NCBI RefSeq assembly: GCF_018531195.1
Contig: NZ_JAHDYS010000018.1
Coordinates: forward strand, 1-64,000
Source: Pelotalea chapellei
GTDB taxonomy: Bacteria > Desulfobacterota > Desulfuromonadia > Geobacterales > Pseudopelobacteraceae
DNA length: 64,000 bases
Direction: 5' to 3'
Under the pieces are notes generated by a model. That model ran no database searches, was not told where the DNA came from, and saw only the letters and a list, made by a program, of their open reading frames with translations. The position numbers and the translations under genes were made by a program. Shown here in pieces: positions 43,679 through 51,708 of this stretch (position 1 is the stretch's first letter; the number at the start of each line of letters is the position of its first letter).

Positions 43679-45868
43679 ATGTCATTACCCCTTGACATAG
43701 TCATCATCTGGCACATGCACCAGCCATATTACAAGGACCCGCTGAAGGGAGAATACGCCCTTCCTTGGACCTATCTCCACGGCATCAAGGATTATTTCGA
43801 CATGCCGGCAATTGTGGAGGACACCCCCGGCGCCCGGGCTGTGTTCAATCTGGTGCCGTCGCTTATCGAGCAGTTGCTCGATTACGCCAATGGAACGGCA
43901 GTTGATCCTTTTTTGCTGAAAGGTATGGCCGACCCTGCCGATCTGGATGAAGAAGACCGCATCTTCCTGCTGGAGAATTTTTTCTCCGCCAACCGCAGCC
44001 GTATGATCGAGCCTTCCCAGCGTTACCTGGAGTTGCTTTATATGGCCGGCGAAGGAAAACCAGCCAGTGCCAAGGATCGGGTACGTCACTTCACCGATCA
44101 GGACCTACGCGACCTGCAGGTCTGGTTTTTTCTGGCCTGGACCGGAGAAGCGGCCCGCCGTCGCTACCCCGCCTTTGGTGAATTACTGGCAAAAGGAGAC
44201 AAATTCACTACTGCCGACAAGGAACTGCTCTTTGCGACCCAGCGGGAGGTGCTGCAGGCTACTATCCCGCTTTACAAGCGCCTTCATGAGGAGGGGCGGA
44301 TCGAGCTTTCCGTCACCCCGTACTACCATCCGATCCTGCCGCTATTATGCGACATCAGGATGGCGCAGACGGCAATGCCGCGAGTGACGCTTCCAGAAGC
44401 TCGTTTCCGGCATCCTGAAGATGCCCGAGCCCAAATCAGACGCGGTATTGCTTATTTCAAAGAAGTTTTCGGCTTTACTCCTCAAGGAATGTGGCCATCG
44501 GAAGGTTCAGTCAGCAATGAAACCCTGGGAATCATCACCGATTGCGGCATCAAATGGGTGGCGACAGATGAGGAAATACTTTCCAAGAGTCTGGAGGGGG
44601 GGCTGGGTGAACACCATGAGCGCCTGTATAGACCCTGGCGCTTTGCCTGTCCGCAGGGAGAGGTGCACACTTTTTTCCGGGATCACCAACTCTCCGACCT
44701 GATCGGCTTCACATATTCCCAATGGGATGCCGGTCGTGCCGCCAACGACCTCTGCGGCCGGCTGCACTCCATCAGAAACAGGGTCGGAGCCGAAGGCCGG
44801 GTGGTTCCGATAATTCTGGATGGTGAGAATGCCTGGGAATACTACCCTGCCAATGCATATGACTTTCTCCAGCAGATGTACCGTGGCATTGCCAACTCCC
44901 ACGATCTGAACCTGACCACCTGTTCGGATGTCATTCGCAGCTCCAACTTCGAAGGCAGACTGCACCACATATTCCCCGGCTCGTGGATTAACGGCAACTA
45001 CGGCATCTGGATCGGGCATCCCGAAGAGAACCTGGCCTGGGATCTGATAGCCAAGGCAAGGGAGACGGCTATAATCTCCAACCCTCTGGTGGCTGCAGTT
45101 TTGGAAAGCGGAGAGGTCCCCGTTGATCCCACCACCGAGCTGATCTGCCGTTCACTGTATGCTGCCGAAGGCAGCGACTGGTTCTGGTGGTATGGTGATG
45201 ACCATTTTTCACCCCACAGCGACCGGTTTGATCGCCTCTTCCGGCAGCACCTGATGAACGTCTATCGCCTGCTGGCCCAGGACCCGCCGCGGGAACTGCT
45301 GGAACCGATCAAGAAGAAGAGCCCCGCCGGCCAGGTCCGTGAACCGGCAGCCTTCATCGATCCGGAAATTGACGGCCGGATCAGTAACTACTTCGAGTGG
45401 CTGGCAGCCGGTTTGTATGACCTGACTCGCCAGGGTTCTGCCATGCATTCCTCGGATCGGATGCTGCAAAGCTTTTATTACGGATTTAACAAGACCATGC
45501 TCTTTTTCCGGATCGACGGAATTCAGGAGCTTTCTCGCCTGCTGCGTGATGCAGACGTGATCAACCTCCACCTGATCTACGACCGCGAATACCGTCTACC
45601 CATGCAATTGCGAGGCGATGAGGGGTTGCTACAGGTACGGGAGAACAGCGTGTGGGTACCCACACGCGGTCACTGCCGCTGGAAAATATCCAGGATCTGC
45701 GAAATTAGCGTCCCGCTGGAAAGCATCAGGTTGGCCCCCAAAAGCAAGTTGTTCGCTTCCATTACCCTGGTAAGGGACAATGAAGAAATCGGCCGCTGGC
45801 CGACAGATGCACCGCTGATGCTTTACTATGCCGGACCTGAAATTGAAGTGGATAACTGGCTGATTTAA
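43679..45868 (+). CDS. Glycoside hydrolase family 57 enzyme (alpha-glucan)
   Basis: 729 aa cytoplasmic enzyme (no signal). GH57 hallmarks in order: IVIIWHMHQPYYKDP (H-Q-P region), FRHPEDARAQIRRG, GMWPSEGSVS carrying the nucleophile Glu, CGIKWVATDE, FTYSQWDAGRAAN, and IILDGENAWEYYP (DGEN, with the acid/base Asp region nearby). The long C-terminal half contains the helical domain typical of amylopullulanase or 4-alpha-glucanotransferase members. It acts on glycogen-like glucans; hydrolase versus transferase cannot be decided from sequence alone. It sits between a nucleotidyltransferase and a GalT-like gene, consistent with storage-glucan metabolism. Confidence 0.88.
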   Translation: MSLPLDIVIIWHMHQPYYKDPLKGEYALPWTYLHGIKDYFDMPAIVEDTPGARAVFNLVPSLIEQLLDYANGTAVDPFLLKGMADPADLDEEDRIFLLENFFSANRSRMIEPSQRYLELLYMAGEGKPASAKDRVRHFTDQDLRDLQVWFFLAWTGEAARRRYPAFGELLAKGDKFTTADKELLFATQREVLQATIPLYKRLHEEGRIELSVTPYYHPILPLLCDIRMAQTAMPRVTLPEARFRHPEDARAQIRRGIAYFKEVFGFTPQGMWPSEGSVSNETLGIITDCGIKWVATDEEILSKSLEGGLGEHHERLYRPWRFACPQGEVHTFFRDHQLSDLIGFTYSQWDAGRAANDLCGRLHSIRNRVGAEGRVVPIILDGENAWEYYPANAYDFLQQMYRGIANSHDLNLTTCSDVIRSSNFEGRLHHIFPGSWINGNYGIWIGHPEENLAWDLIAKARETAIISNPLVAAVLESGEVPVDPTTELICRSLYAAEGSDWFWWYGDDHFSPHSDRFDRLFRQHLMNVYRLLAQDPPRELLEPIKKKSPAGQVREPAAFIDPEIDGRISNYFEWLAAGLYDLTRQGSAMHSSDRMLQSFYYGFNKTMLFFRIDGIQELSRLLRDADVINLHLIYDREYRLPMQLRGDEGLLQVRENSVWVPTRGHCRWKISRICEISVPLESIRLAPKSKLFASITLVRDNEEIGRWPTDAPLMLYYAGPEIEVDNWLI

Positions 45869-45869
45869 C

Positions 45870-45953
45870 TGGGGTCCGGGGACTGGGGTCTTGGGACCGG
45901 CGGAAGGAATACCAGACTCTGCCGGTCCCCGGTCCCGGATTCCTCGTCCCCGT
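45870..45953. repeat. GGGGACTGGG-type repeat hairpin, second copy
   Basis: ggggtccggggactgggg-tcttgggaccgg on the left; gccggtccccggtcccggattcctcgtcccc on the right. It starts two bases after the GH57 stop and ends about 16 bases before the GalT-like gene. Confidence 0.7.
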
Positions 45954-45969
45954 ATTAAATGGAGAAGAT

Positions 45970-46995
45970 ATGTCTGAACTGCGCTGGGATCCTATTAAAC
46001 TATACTGGGTAATTATTGCTACCGAAAGAGGGCGACGTCCGCGTGACTTTCAGGTTGAATCCGAAGACGACGGAATGGTTGCCTGCCCCTTCTGTTATGG
46101 CAATGAAGACAAAACCCCTCCGGAAATTTTTGCCATTCGCCCGGGAGGCGCTCCCAATACCGCCAATTGGCGCGTGAGGGTGATCCCTAATAAATATCCG
46201 GCACTGCGGGTTGAGGGGGAAATCAACAACCATGGCTATGGCATGTACGATGTCATGAACGGTATCGGGGCCCATGAAGTCATCATTGAGACTCCTGACC
46301 ACGACCGCACGCTGGCCGATCTCACCATCCACGAAATGACGGATGTGCTGACTGCCTATCGGTCACGCTACCTTGACCTGCGCAGGGACTTCCGTTTCCG
46401 CTACATGGTGCTCTTCAAGAACCATGGATCCAGGGCTGGAGCAACGTTGCGGCATTCCCACAGCCAGCTGATAGCAGTGCCGCTGCTGCCGCCGGTGGCA
46501 ACAACCCAGCTCAGGGTGGCACGCAAGTTTTTCCGCGACAAGGAGCGCTGCATCTTCTGCGACTTGATTGAATTTGAGCTGCGCATGGGAGAACGTATTG
46601 TCCGGGAATTTTCTAACTTCGTAATTCTGACTCCCTATGCATCCAGTTCACCATTTGAGCTGAGGCTTTATCCCAAGCGACACAGCCATGATTTTGCCTT
46701 GATGAATGACGCTCAACTGGCTGAACTGGCAGTTGCCATGAAAGACATGCTCATGCGGGTCAAGAGCGTGCTGCGGGATGCACCTTACAACTTTATCCTG
46801 CACACCGCTCCCCCCATGCACCACCGTCCGGGCAAGCCGGAACAGTGGAACTCGCTGGAGCATGACTACCACTGGCACATCGAACTGGTTCCGCGTCTGA
46901 CCCAGGTGGCCGGCTTCGAATGGGGCACCGGCTTTTACATCAATCCCACCTCTCCCGAAGACGCGGCGCGCTTCCTGCGTGAGGCAGAAATATAA
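45970..46995 (+). CDS. galT: Galactose-1-phosphate uridylyltransferase-like protein
   Basis: 341 aa HIT-superfamily nucleotidyltransferase. It shows CPFCYGNEDKTPPEIFA at the N-terminus (zinc Cys pair), RVIPNKYPALRVE, GAHEVIIETPDHD, and the active-site motif RHSHSQLIAVP (H-x-H-x-Q; the nucleophile is the middle His), then a second Cys pair CIFCDLIEFE and the C-terminal HYWHIELVPR-type segment. It transfers a nucleotide between sugar-1-phosphates. In this context it may act on glucose-1-phosphate from glucan breakdown rather than galactose, since no galK or galE is nearby. The symbol is given on family grounds only. Confidence 0.82.
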   Translation: MSELRWDPIKLYWVIIATERGRRPRDFQVESEDDGMVACPFCYGNEDKTPPEIFAIRPGGAPNTANWRVRVIPNKYPALRVEGEINNHGYGMYDVMNGIGAHEVIIETPDHDRTLADLTIHEMTDVLTAYRSRYLDLRRDFRFRYMVLFKNHGSRAGATLRHSHSQLIAVPLLPPVATTQLRVARKFFRDKERCIFCDLIEFELRMGERIVREFSNFVILTPYASSSPFELRLYPKRHSHDFALMNDAQLAELAVAMKDMLMRVKSVLRDAPYNFILHTAPPMHHRPGKPEQWNSLEHDYHWHIELVPRLTQVAGFEWGTGFYINPTSPEDAARFLREAEI

Positions 46996-47097
46996 CATCT
47001 ACTCCCGGGGCTGCTTCTTCAGCCCCGCACTTTTCTCAGCTCCCATTCCCCTCATCTCTGGTACACTGGCATATCCTGATAATAAGGTTGTTACTTT

Positions 47098-47985
47098 ATG
47101 GACACATCCAACCGTATCTACCCTCTTCTCGAAAACCTCTATGCCTCACGTTCGAAGCTCCACCTTGCCAACGATCCGCTCTCGTTCTGCCACCGCTATG
47201 ACGCCCCCCGGGACCAGGAAGTAGCAGCAGTCATTGCCTCAACCTTTGCCTACGGTGGGATCAAGATCATTCTGCGCACCCTGGAAACGATCTTTGCAGA
47301 GCTGGGCCCCTCACCGCGGCAGTTTATAGAGAAATTTGATCCTGAATCCGGATTAAAAACCTTCAGCCGCTTCAAACACCGCTTCAACGACGGCCGCGAC
47401 CTGTGTGCACTGCTCTGGGGCATCCGCATGATGCTGGAACAATCCGGGAGTGTGGAGAGCTTCTTTCTGGCCGGCCATGACAACACGACAGAAGATATTA
47501 CCGCTGCCTTGAACTGCTACACCTCTACTGTGCTCAGCCTCGACTATTCGCCGGTATTCGGCCAGCCGAACGCACCCGCAAATTCCTATTTTCCGTTCAT
47601 GTTCCCTGCACCCGCCTCAGGAAGCGCCTGCAAACGGCTCTGCATGTTCCTGCGATGGGTTGCACGTCCGGCTGACGGAATCGACCTCGGCATATGGCAC
47701 GGCATAGCACCTTCCCGACTGATAATTCCGGTAGATACCCATATCCAGCGGATTTGCGGTTACCTGGGGTTCACCTGCCGAAAAAATGCCGACTGGCGCA
47801 TGGCCCAGGAGATTACGGGGCATCTGCGCCGTCTTGATCCCCTTGATCCGATCAGATATGACTTCTCCCTGGCTCACCTTGGAATCAGTGAGCGATGTAG
47901 TGGAAATGACCCTGCCGCCTGCCTTACCTGCAGCATTGCCGGCATCTGCACACCGCCAGGCACTGATGCAAGGAAGCGGCGTTAA
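47098..47985 (+). CDS. TIGR02757 (DUF2400) family protein with C-terminal Cys cluster
   Basis: 295 aa. The opening DPLSFCHRYDAPRDQEVAAV with ASTFAYGGIKIILRTLETIF, the later RFKHRFNDGRDLCAL, and a CKRLCMFLRWVARPADGIDLGIW block are those of TIGR02757, a family of unknown function. Two features hint at the helix-hairpin-helix DNA glycosylase fold: a helical VDTHIQRICGYLGF segment and a closing C-x7-C-x2-C-x5-C group (RCSGNDPAACLTCSIAGIC), close to the endonuclease III iron-sulfur spacing. DNA or RNA binding is therefore plausible but unproven. The ribosome site is a weak AAGG. The gene is followed by the repeat element at 48026. Confidence 0.78.
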   Translation: MDTSNRIYPLLENLYASRSKLHLANDPLSFCHRYDAPRDQEVAAVIASTFAYGGIKIILRTLETIFAELGPSPRQFIEKFDPESGLKTFSRFKHRFNDGRDLCALLWGIRMMLEQSGSVESFFLAGHDNTTEDITAALNCYTSTVLSLDYSPVFGQPNAPANSYFPFMFPAPASGSACKRLCMFLRWVARPADGIDLGIWHGIAPSRLIIPVDTHIQRICGYLGFTCRKNADWRMAQEITGHLRRLDPLDPIRYDFSLAHLGISERCSGNDPAACLTCSIAGICTPPGTDARKRR

Positions 47986-48025
47986 TATACCTCTGGCCGG
48001 AACTTCTAAGAGCTTTTGAAGATAT

Positions 48026-48208
48026 AGGTTGTTCAAAAATAGTCATATCGTAGTCTCGGAGAAAATCTCGCGGAAGCATGAACTTAATCCGCCGCACACT
48101 TTCAGTATGAAAGTGGACCGCGAAGGCGCCCGAAGGGTGAGGCCGCAAGGCCGAAGTCACAAGGTAGCGTTCGAGGACGGCGGCGAGATGGCTGTTTTTC
48201 AACGACCT
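48026..48208 (+). repeat. MITE-like element, full 183-bp copy
   Basis: It matches the 725-905 copy throughout, with scattered mismatches (catatcgtagtctcgg for cagatcgtcgcaccccgg), including the inner ACTTTCA-gta-TGAAAGT stem and the gcgcccgaagggtgaggccg block. Terminal inverted repeats are intact. A sigma-70 promoter begins 10 bases after its end. Confidence 0.85.
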
Positions 48209-48217
48209 TCTAATAAA

Positions 48218-48246
48218 TTGACACCCCCTGCCCTTTCTGTTATAGA
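48218..48246 (+). promoter_or_regulatory. Strong sigma-70 promoter of the zinc-ribbon gene
   Basis: TTGACA (exact), 17-bp spacer, TATAGA (5 of 6). The start is predicted near 48253, giving a leader of about 60 nt. Confidence 0.8.
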
Positions 48247-48313
48247 TCACGTTGTTTCAAGCAGTTACATCATTATTGCATAGCATGTCACCATATTCAG
48301 CAGGGAGTAACAG

Positions 48314-49768
48314 ATGATAATCCAGTGTGAACAGTGCAACACCAAGTTCAGGCTCGATGATTCCAGGGTAACGGCCAAGGGAGTCAAAGTCCGTTGCGCT
48401 AAATGCAAGCACGTTTTCTCCGTCAGTAAAGAACAGCCAATCAATGAGGAAACACCATCGGATTTTGGCGCTCTGCTCGACCAGAAAACAGATGCTACAC
48501 CGGATGATCAAACTTCTTCGCCCGATCAGACCTATCAGCCCCCATCTTCGGCACCATCTGATTTTGAAACATCTTCGTTTGGTGAAGTTGGCTTTTCAGA
48601 CAACACATTCGGAGCTCCGGAAGTACCCCAGAATCAGGAGCCGGCTCAACCTGCCGAGAGTTCCAGTTTCTCCTTCCTTGATGAGCCGACTTTTCCTTCC
48701 GCACAGGATGAGCCGCTGGCCGGTGATTCCGGATTTTCGACTTTTGAGTTTGGTGACCTGCCGGATACTCCGCAAGAGCAGGCTACCGAATCTGCTGCAT
48801 GGGATGGAGCCGGCATGGCGGCCCTGCAGTCAGTACCAGAGCTGCCCACTTCGACTACGACCAAGGATAGTAACGATTTTGATCTTGGCAGTGACAATCT
48901 GTTCGGAGATGCAGTTGCTCCTGCACATGAAGAGCCCAATCCTAATCTGGATTTTCAGATGGATGAATTTGCAGAATCGCTGGGGATTGAGGATGCTGCC
49001 GACGAAAAAGGTACTGCAGAGAAACCCAGGAGCGAAGAGCCTTTCAGTCTGGGAGATATAGATTTTGGCGACGAGCTCTCCTCGGTAGCTGTCCAGCAGG
49101 TACATCCCGATGAACTCAAACCGGGCCAGGATCTGCTCTTTGCTCCTCTAGGCACTGCAGCAGTCAAAGAGGCACCCACGCCTCCACAACCTGAAGAACA
49201 TGCTCCTCCCCACAATGCACAGGATGAACTGCCCCCTCTTTCCATATCATCACGGCGCAAACAGAGTTCATTGGTGACCGCCCTGCTCGGTATCCTTGGC
49301 ATTATCGCCGTTGCAGGAATGGGCTTTTATGGCTACACCACCTTGCGCGGCCAGACTGGCACCATTCAGGATGCAGGCAGAATCACGCTGCGCGCTATAA
49401 CCGCCTCCTATGTCAAGAACAGCGCCGCCGGCAACATTCTGGTAATCAATGGTGAAGCGGTCAATGAATACAAGAAGCCACGGGCAGCGATTCAGGTCAA
49501 AGGCATGGTCTATGGCTCCAATGGTCAGGTTCTTTCCAGCAAAGCTGCCTACGGAGGCAATCCGCTGACCCCTGAACAATTGGCAACCATGCCCATGGAA
49601 AAGATCGAAGCGGCCATGGCAAACCAGTTCGGCGATTCCCTGGCCAATCTTGAAGTGGCCCCGGGCAAGGCAATCCCCTTTACGATAGTCATTCCCAGCC
49701 CTCCGGCAGGGGCCAAAGACTATGGCGTGGAATCAACTGGTTCGACCGTTGCGACCGGCAAACAATAG
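48314..49768 (+). CDS. MJ0042 zinc-ribbon / DUF3426 membrane protein
   Basis: 484 aa. The N-terminal zinc ribbon MIIQCEQCNTKFRLDDSRVT..VRCAKCKHVFSV has two C-x2-C pairs (MJ0042 family). It is followed by about 250 residues of acidic, Pro/Ser-rich disordered sequence with repeated short F-G-D/D-F-G motifs, one transmembrane helix (LVTALLGILGIIAVAGMGFYGY), and a C-terminal DUF3426 domain (NILVINGEAVNEYKKPRAAI..GKAIPFTIVIPSPP). The topology suggests a cytoplasmic zinc ribbon and an outer domain. Function is unknown. GGGAG precedes ATG 48314. It is monocistronic with its own strong promoter and terminator. Confidence 0.85.
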   Translation: MIIQCEQCNTKFRLDDSRVTAKGVKVRCAKCKHVFSVSKEQPINEETPSDFGALLDQKTDATPDDQTSSPDQTYQPPSSAPSDFETSSFGEVGFSDNTFGAPEVPQNQEPAQPAESSSFSFLDEPTFPSAQDEPLAGDSGFSTFEFGDLPDTPQEQATESAAWDGAGMAALQSVPELPTSTTTKDSNDFDLGSDNLFGDAVAPAHEEPNPNLDFQMDEFAESLGIEDAADEKGTAEKPRSEEPFSLGDIDFGDELSSVAVQQVHPDELKPGQDLLFAPLGTAAVKEAPTPPQPEEHAPPHNAQDELPPLSISSRRKQSSLVTALLGILGIIAVAGMGFYGYTTLRGQTGTIQDAGRITLRAITASYVKNSAAGNILVINGEAVNEYKKPRAAIQVKGMVYGSNGQVLSSKAAYGGNPLTPEQLATMPMEKIEAAMANQFGDSLANLEVAPGKAIPFTIVIPSPPAGAKDYGVESTGSTVATGKQ

Positions 49769-49781
49769 CTACCTCTGATAG

Positions 49782-49830
49782 AACAATAAAAAAAAGGCCG
49801 CCGACACAACTGTCGACGGCCTTTTTTGTT
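49782..49830. terminator. Bidirectional rho-independent terminator
   Basis: AACAataAAAAAAAAGGCCG(c)CGACA, loop caac, TGTCG(a)CGGCCTTTTTTGTT. The long stem and T runs on both strands serve the zinc-ribbon gene and the convergent FKBP gene. Confidence 0.92.
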
Positions 49831-49845
49831 GCTGTAGACTATCTA

Positions 49846-50367
49846 TCAAACTATTTCTAGCAGCCTGATATCGAAAGTCAGGTCCATGCCTGCCAAGGGA
49901 TGATTCGCATCAAGAGTAATGGTGGTATCCGTTACATCCATGACGATTACCGGCATTGGGGTACCATCTTCAAGTACCACTTCCATCTGATCGCCCGGCC
50001 GTGGATTTATATTTTCAGGAATCTCGCTACGCTCGATCACTGCAACCATTTCTTCTGCACGCTGACCGTAAGCATCAGCAGCTGGAATGGTAACTGTAAC
50101 ACTCTGCCCAGGCTCAAGTCCGATGACTGCCTGCTCAAATTTGGGAATCAGCGTTCCCTGTCCAATAACGAATTCCATGGGACCAGAAGATTGCTCGCCA
50201 CATCCACAGCCGCCATCTCCGCAACCGCCATCGCCACAGTCATCGTCCTTACAACTGTCATCGGCACATGATTCTTTAATACCTTCCGATGAATCAAAAA
50301 TGCTGCCGTCTTCCAACCTGCCGGTGTAGTGAACCCGTACTTTATCGCCATCTTTTGCTTGTGCCAT
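49846..50367 (-). CDS. SlyD-type FKBP prolyl isomerase with Cys-pentad insertion
   Basis: 173 aa. FKBP fold: AKDGDKVRVHYTGRLEDGSIFDSSEG, then after an insertion GPMEFVIGQGTLIPKFEQAV, and the SlyD-type chaperone flap (IPENINPRPGDQMEVVLEDG..VIVMDVTDTTITLDANHPLAG) typical of SlyD/FkpB. Between the first strand pair and EFVIGQG sits an insertion (about 31-61) with Cys at 34, 39, 44, 49, 54 and 56, evenly every five residues in an Asp/Gly-rich background. SlyD normally has its metal-binding Cys/His at the C-terminus; this one has no such tail. It probably acts as prolyl isomerase/chaperone with metal binding. ATG 50367 is preferred to 50373 on ribosome-site spacing (GAGGA 7 bases away). Confidence 0.85.
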   Translation of the reverse strand: MAQAKDGDKVRVHYTGRLEDGSIFDSSEGIKESCADDSCKDDDCGDGGCGDGGCGCGEQSSGPMEFVIGQGTLIPKFEQAVIGLEPGQSVTVTIPAADAYGQRAEEMVAVIERSEIPENINPRPGDQMEVVLEDGTPMPVIVMDVTDTTITLDANHPLAGMDLTFDIRLLEIV

Positions 50368-50433
50368 GGTCATGTCCTCTCATGATAGATTTTAGTTTGG
50401 ATTGTGCTGCGGGATGTTACATGGTGGAGCTTT

Positions 50434-50751
50434 TCAATGAGGTGTTATGAGGCTGTCAACACTCTTGCAGAGTTTTTCAGGATCATCGGTCGCGATCAGC
50501 ACCCGCTTATGACGGGAAGTTTCGCCGGAAATGATTTCCACCGCAGACTGAGGCACTTTGAACAGATCGGCCAGAAATTTGCGGCACATCTTGTTGGCAG
50601 CACCATCAACAGGCGGAGAAGTGAGCCGTACCTTAAGGGCGTTGTTCTGTATACCGCACACCTCGTTCTTTGAAGCCCGCGGCTGGATATGCAGGGTCAG
50701 GAAAACGCCACCATCCGTGACACTGCACAGGGAATGTTCAGGCCTGATCAT
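50434..50751 (-). CDS. yggU: YggU-family (DUF167) protein
   Basis: 105 aa. Matches the small YggU/DUF167 fold: DGGVFLTLHIQPRASKNEV, then ALKVRLTSPPVDGAANKMC, with K-F-L-A-D-L-F and SGETSRHKRVLI. Function is unknown, but the family is often found beside yggT and divisome genes, as here. The start is uncertain: ATG 50751 fits the family length, while ATG 50772 is also in frame and neither has a strong ribosome site. The start overlaps the end of the DivIVA gene, so translation is coupled. Confidence 0.88.
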   Translation of the reverse strand: MIRPEHSLCSVTDGGVFLTLHIQPRASKNEVCGIQNNALKVRLTSPPVDGAANKMCRKFLADLFKVPQSAVEIISGETSRHKRVLIATDDPEKLCKSVDSLITPH

Positions 50752-51190
50752 CGCCTGAGAGCATGCGTGCATGGCAATCCAGCAAAGATTTCAGACTTAT
50801 TTCAAACTGGACTTTCTGTCGACGGATATCCTCTATCCGCGCCTTCAAATCCCCCAGCTGCCGTTCAGAGTCTGCCACGATTCGCTCCGCCTTCAGCTCA
50901 GCTTCGGAAACTATCAGGGCGGCCTCTTTTTGGGCGTTGGCCTTCATCTCCTCTACTATCCGCTGGGCTGCCAGCAATGTCTCGCGAAGCTCGCGCTCCT
51001 TTTCAGCGATATCCTTTGTCTCCCTGGCATGAAGAGCCTGCTGTTCCTTAAGATCATTGTTATCCCTGACCAGAGTTTCCATCTCCCCTGCCACTGCCTG
51101 CAGGAAAACATCAACATCATTGGGATCAATGCCGTTAAACATCTTACCCTTGAACTGCTGCTGCTGAATATCGATCGGTGTAATTTTCAT
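50738..51190 (-). CDS. DivIVA-domain coiled-coil protein
   Basis: 150 aa. The N-terminus MKITPIDIQQQQFKGKMFNG..VDVFLQAVAGEME is the DivIVA/GpsB start (membrane-binding loop then F-L-x-x-V), followed by a continuous charged heptad coiled coil (EKERELRETLLAAQRIVEEM). Such proteins bind curved membranes and organise division or growth sites. It is in a yggT-divIVA-yggU cluster, 5 bases after yggT. The C-terminus (LLDCHARMLSGDDQA) is short, with no extra domain. Confidence 0.88.
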   Translation of the reverse strand: MKITPIDIQQQQFKGKMFNGIDPNDVDVFLQAVAGEMETLVRDNNDLKEQQALHARETKDIAEKERELRETLLAAQRIVEEMKANAQKEAALIVSEAELKAERIVADSERQLGDLKARIEDIRRQKVQFEISLKSLLDCHARMLSGDDQA

Positions 51191-51195
51191 TGCAA

Positions 51196-51522
51196 TCAGC
51201 CCCTCAGCTTGAGCGCCATAGCGGCGGTGGTCAGATAATGATATGCCGTGCTGAAGACGATAATCTGCAGCACGTAAATAAGTGCAAAAGCAACAAGGGG
51301 TGAAAGATCCAACATGCCGGTATCAGGCATATGGCGCCTGATTTTGCGCAGCAGCGGCTCGGTGATGCGATAGATAAAATTGACAATGGGATTATACGGA
51401 TCAGCATTAATCCAGGAGATAATTACACTGGCCAGAAGTACATATTTGTAAAGGGTTAAGAGGCCATCAGCCAGTTCCACGATCTTGGCCAGCGCCAGCA
51501 TGATATTTGCGAAAAGCACCAC
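51196..51522 (-). CDS. yggT: YggT-family membrane protein
   Basis: 108 aa with three to four hydrophobic segments: ANIMLALAKIVELADGLLTL, YKYVLLASVIISW, and VAFALIYVLQIIVFSTAYHY, split by the hallmark INADPYNPIVNFIYRITEP-L motif of YggT. Members are linked to cell shape and membrane integrity, but the mechanism is unsettled. First gene of the yggT-divIVA-yggU operon, divergent from suhB. Confidence 0.88.
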   Translation of the reverse strand: MVLFANIMLALAKIVELADGLLTLYKYVLLASVIISWINADPYNPIVNFIYRITEPLLRKIRRHMPDTGMLDLSPLVAFALIYVLQIIVFSTAYHYLTTAAMALKLRG

Positions 51523-51671
51523 TTTTTTAGCTCCGCCTTTTTATAAATGTAGCTGAATATGCCTGAAAGTCCAGGTAATGTCAAAGTGAGAATAGGCGGG
51601 TGCACTTGCCTTCCCGGCTACGCTCTGATATACAGGACAGGTTCCGAACGGAAACCGGGCACACAAACAGC

Positions 51672-51696
51672 AGGCGGCAATCGGCCGCCTTCTTTT
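51672..51696 (+). terminator. Terminator-like hairpin in the suhB leader
   Basis: AGGCGGC, loop aatcg, GCCGCCT followed by TCTTTT. It lies between the start of the leader (after 51543) and the suhB ribosome site, not after any plus-strand gene, so it could act as an attenuator. An imperfect GGTTCC/GGAAACC stem precedes it. Confidence 0.55.
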
Positions 51697-51708
51697 ATGG
51701 GAGAAATC

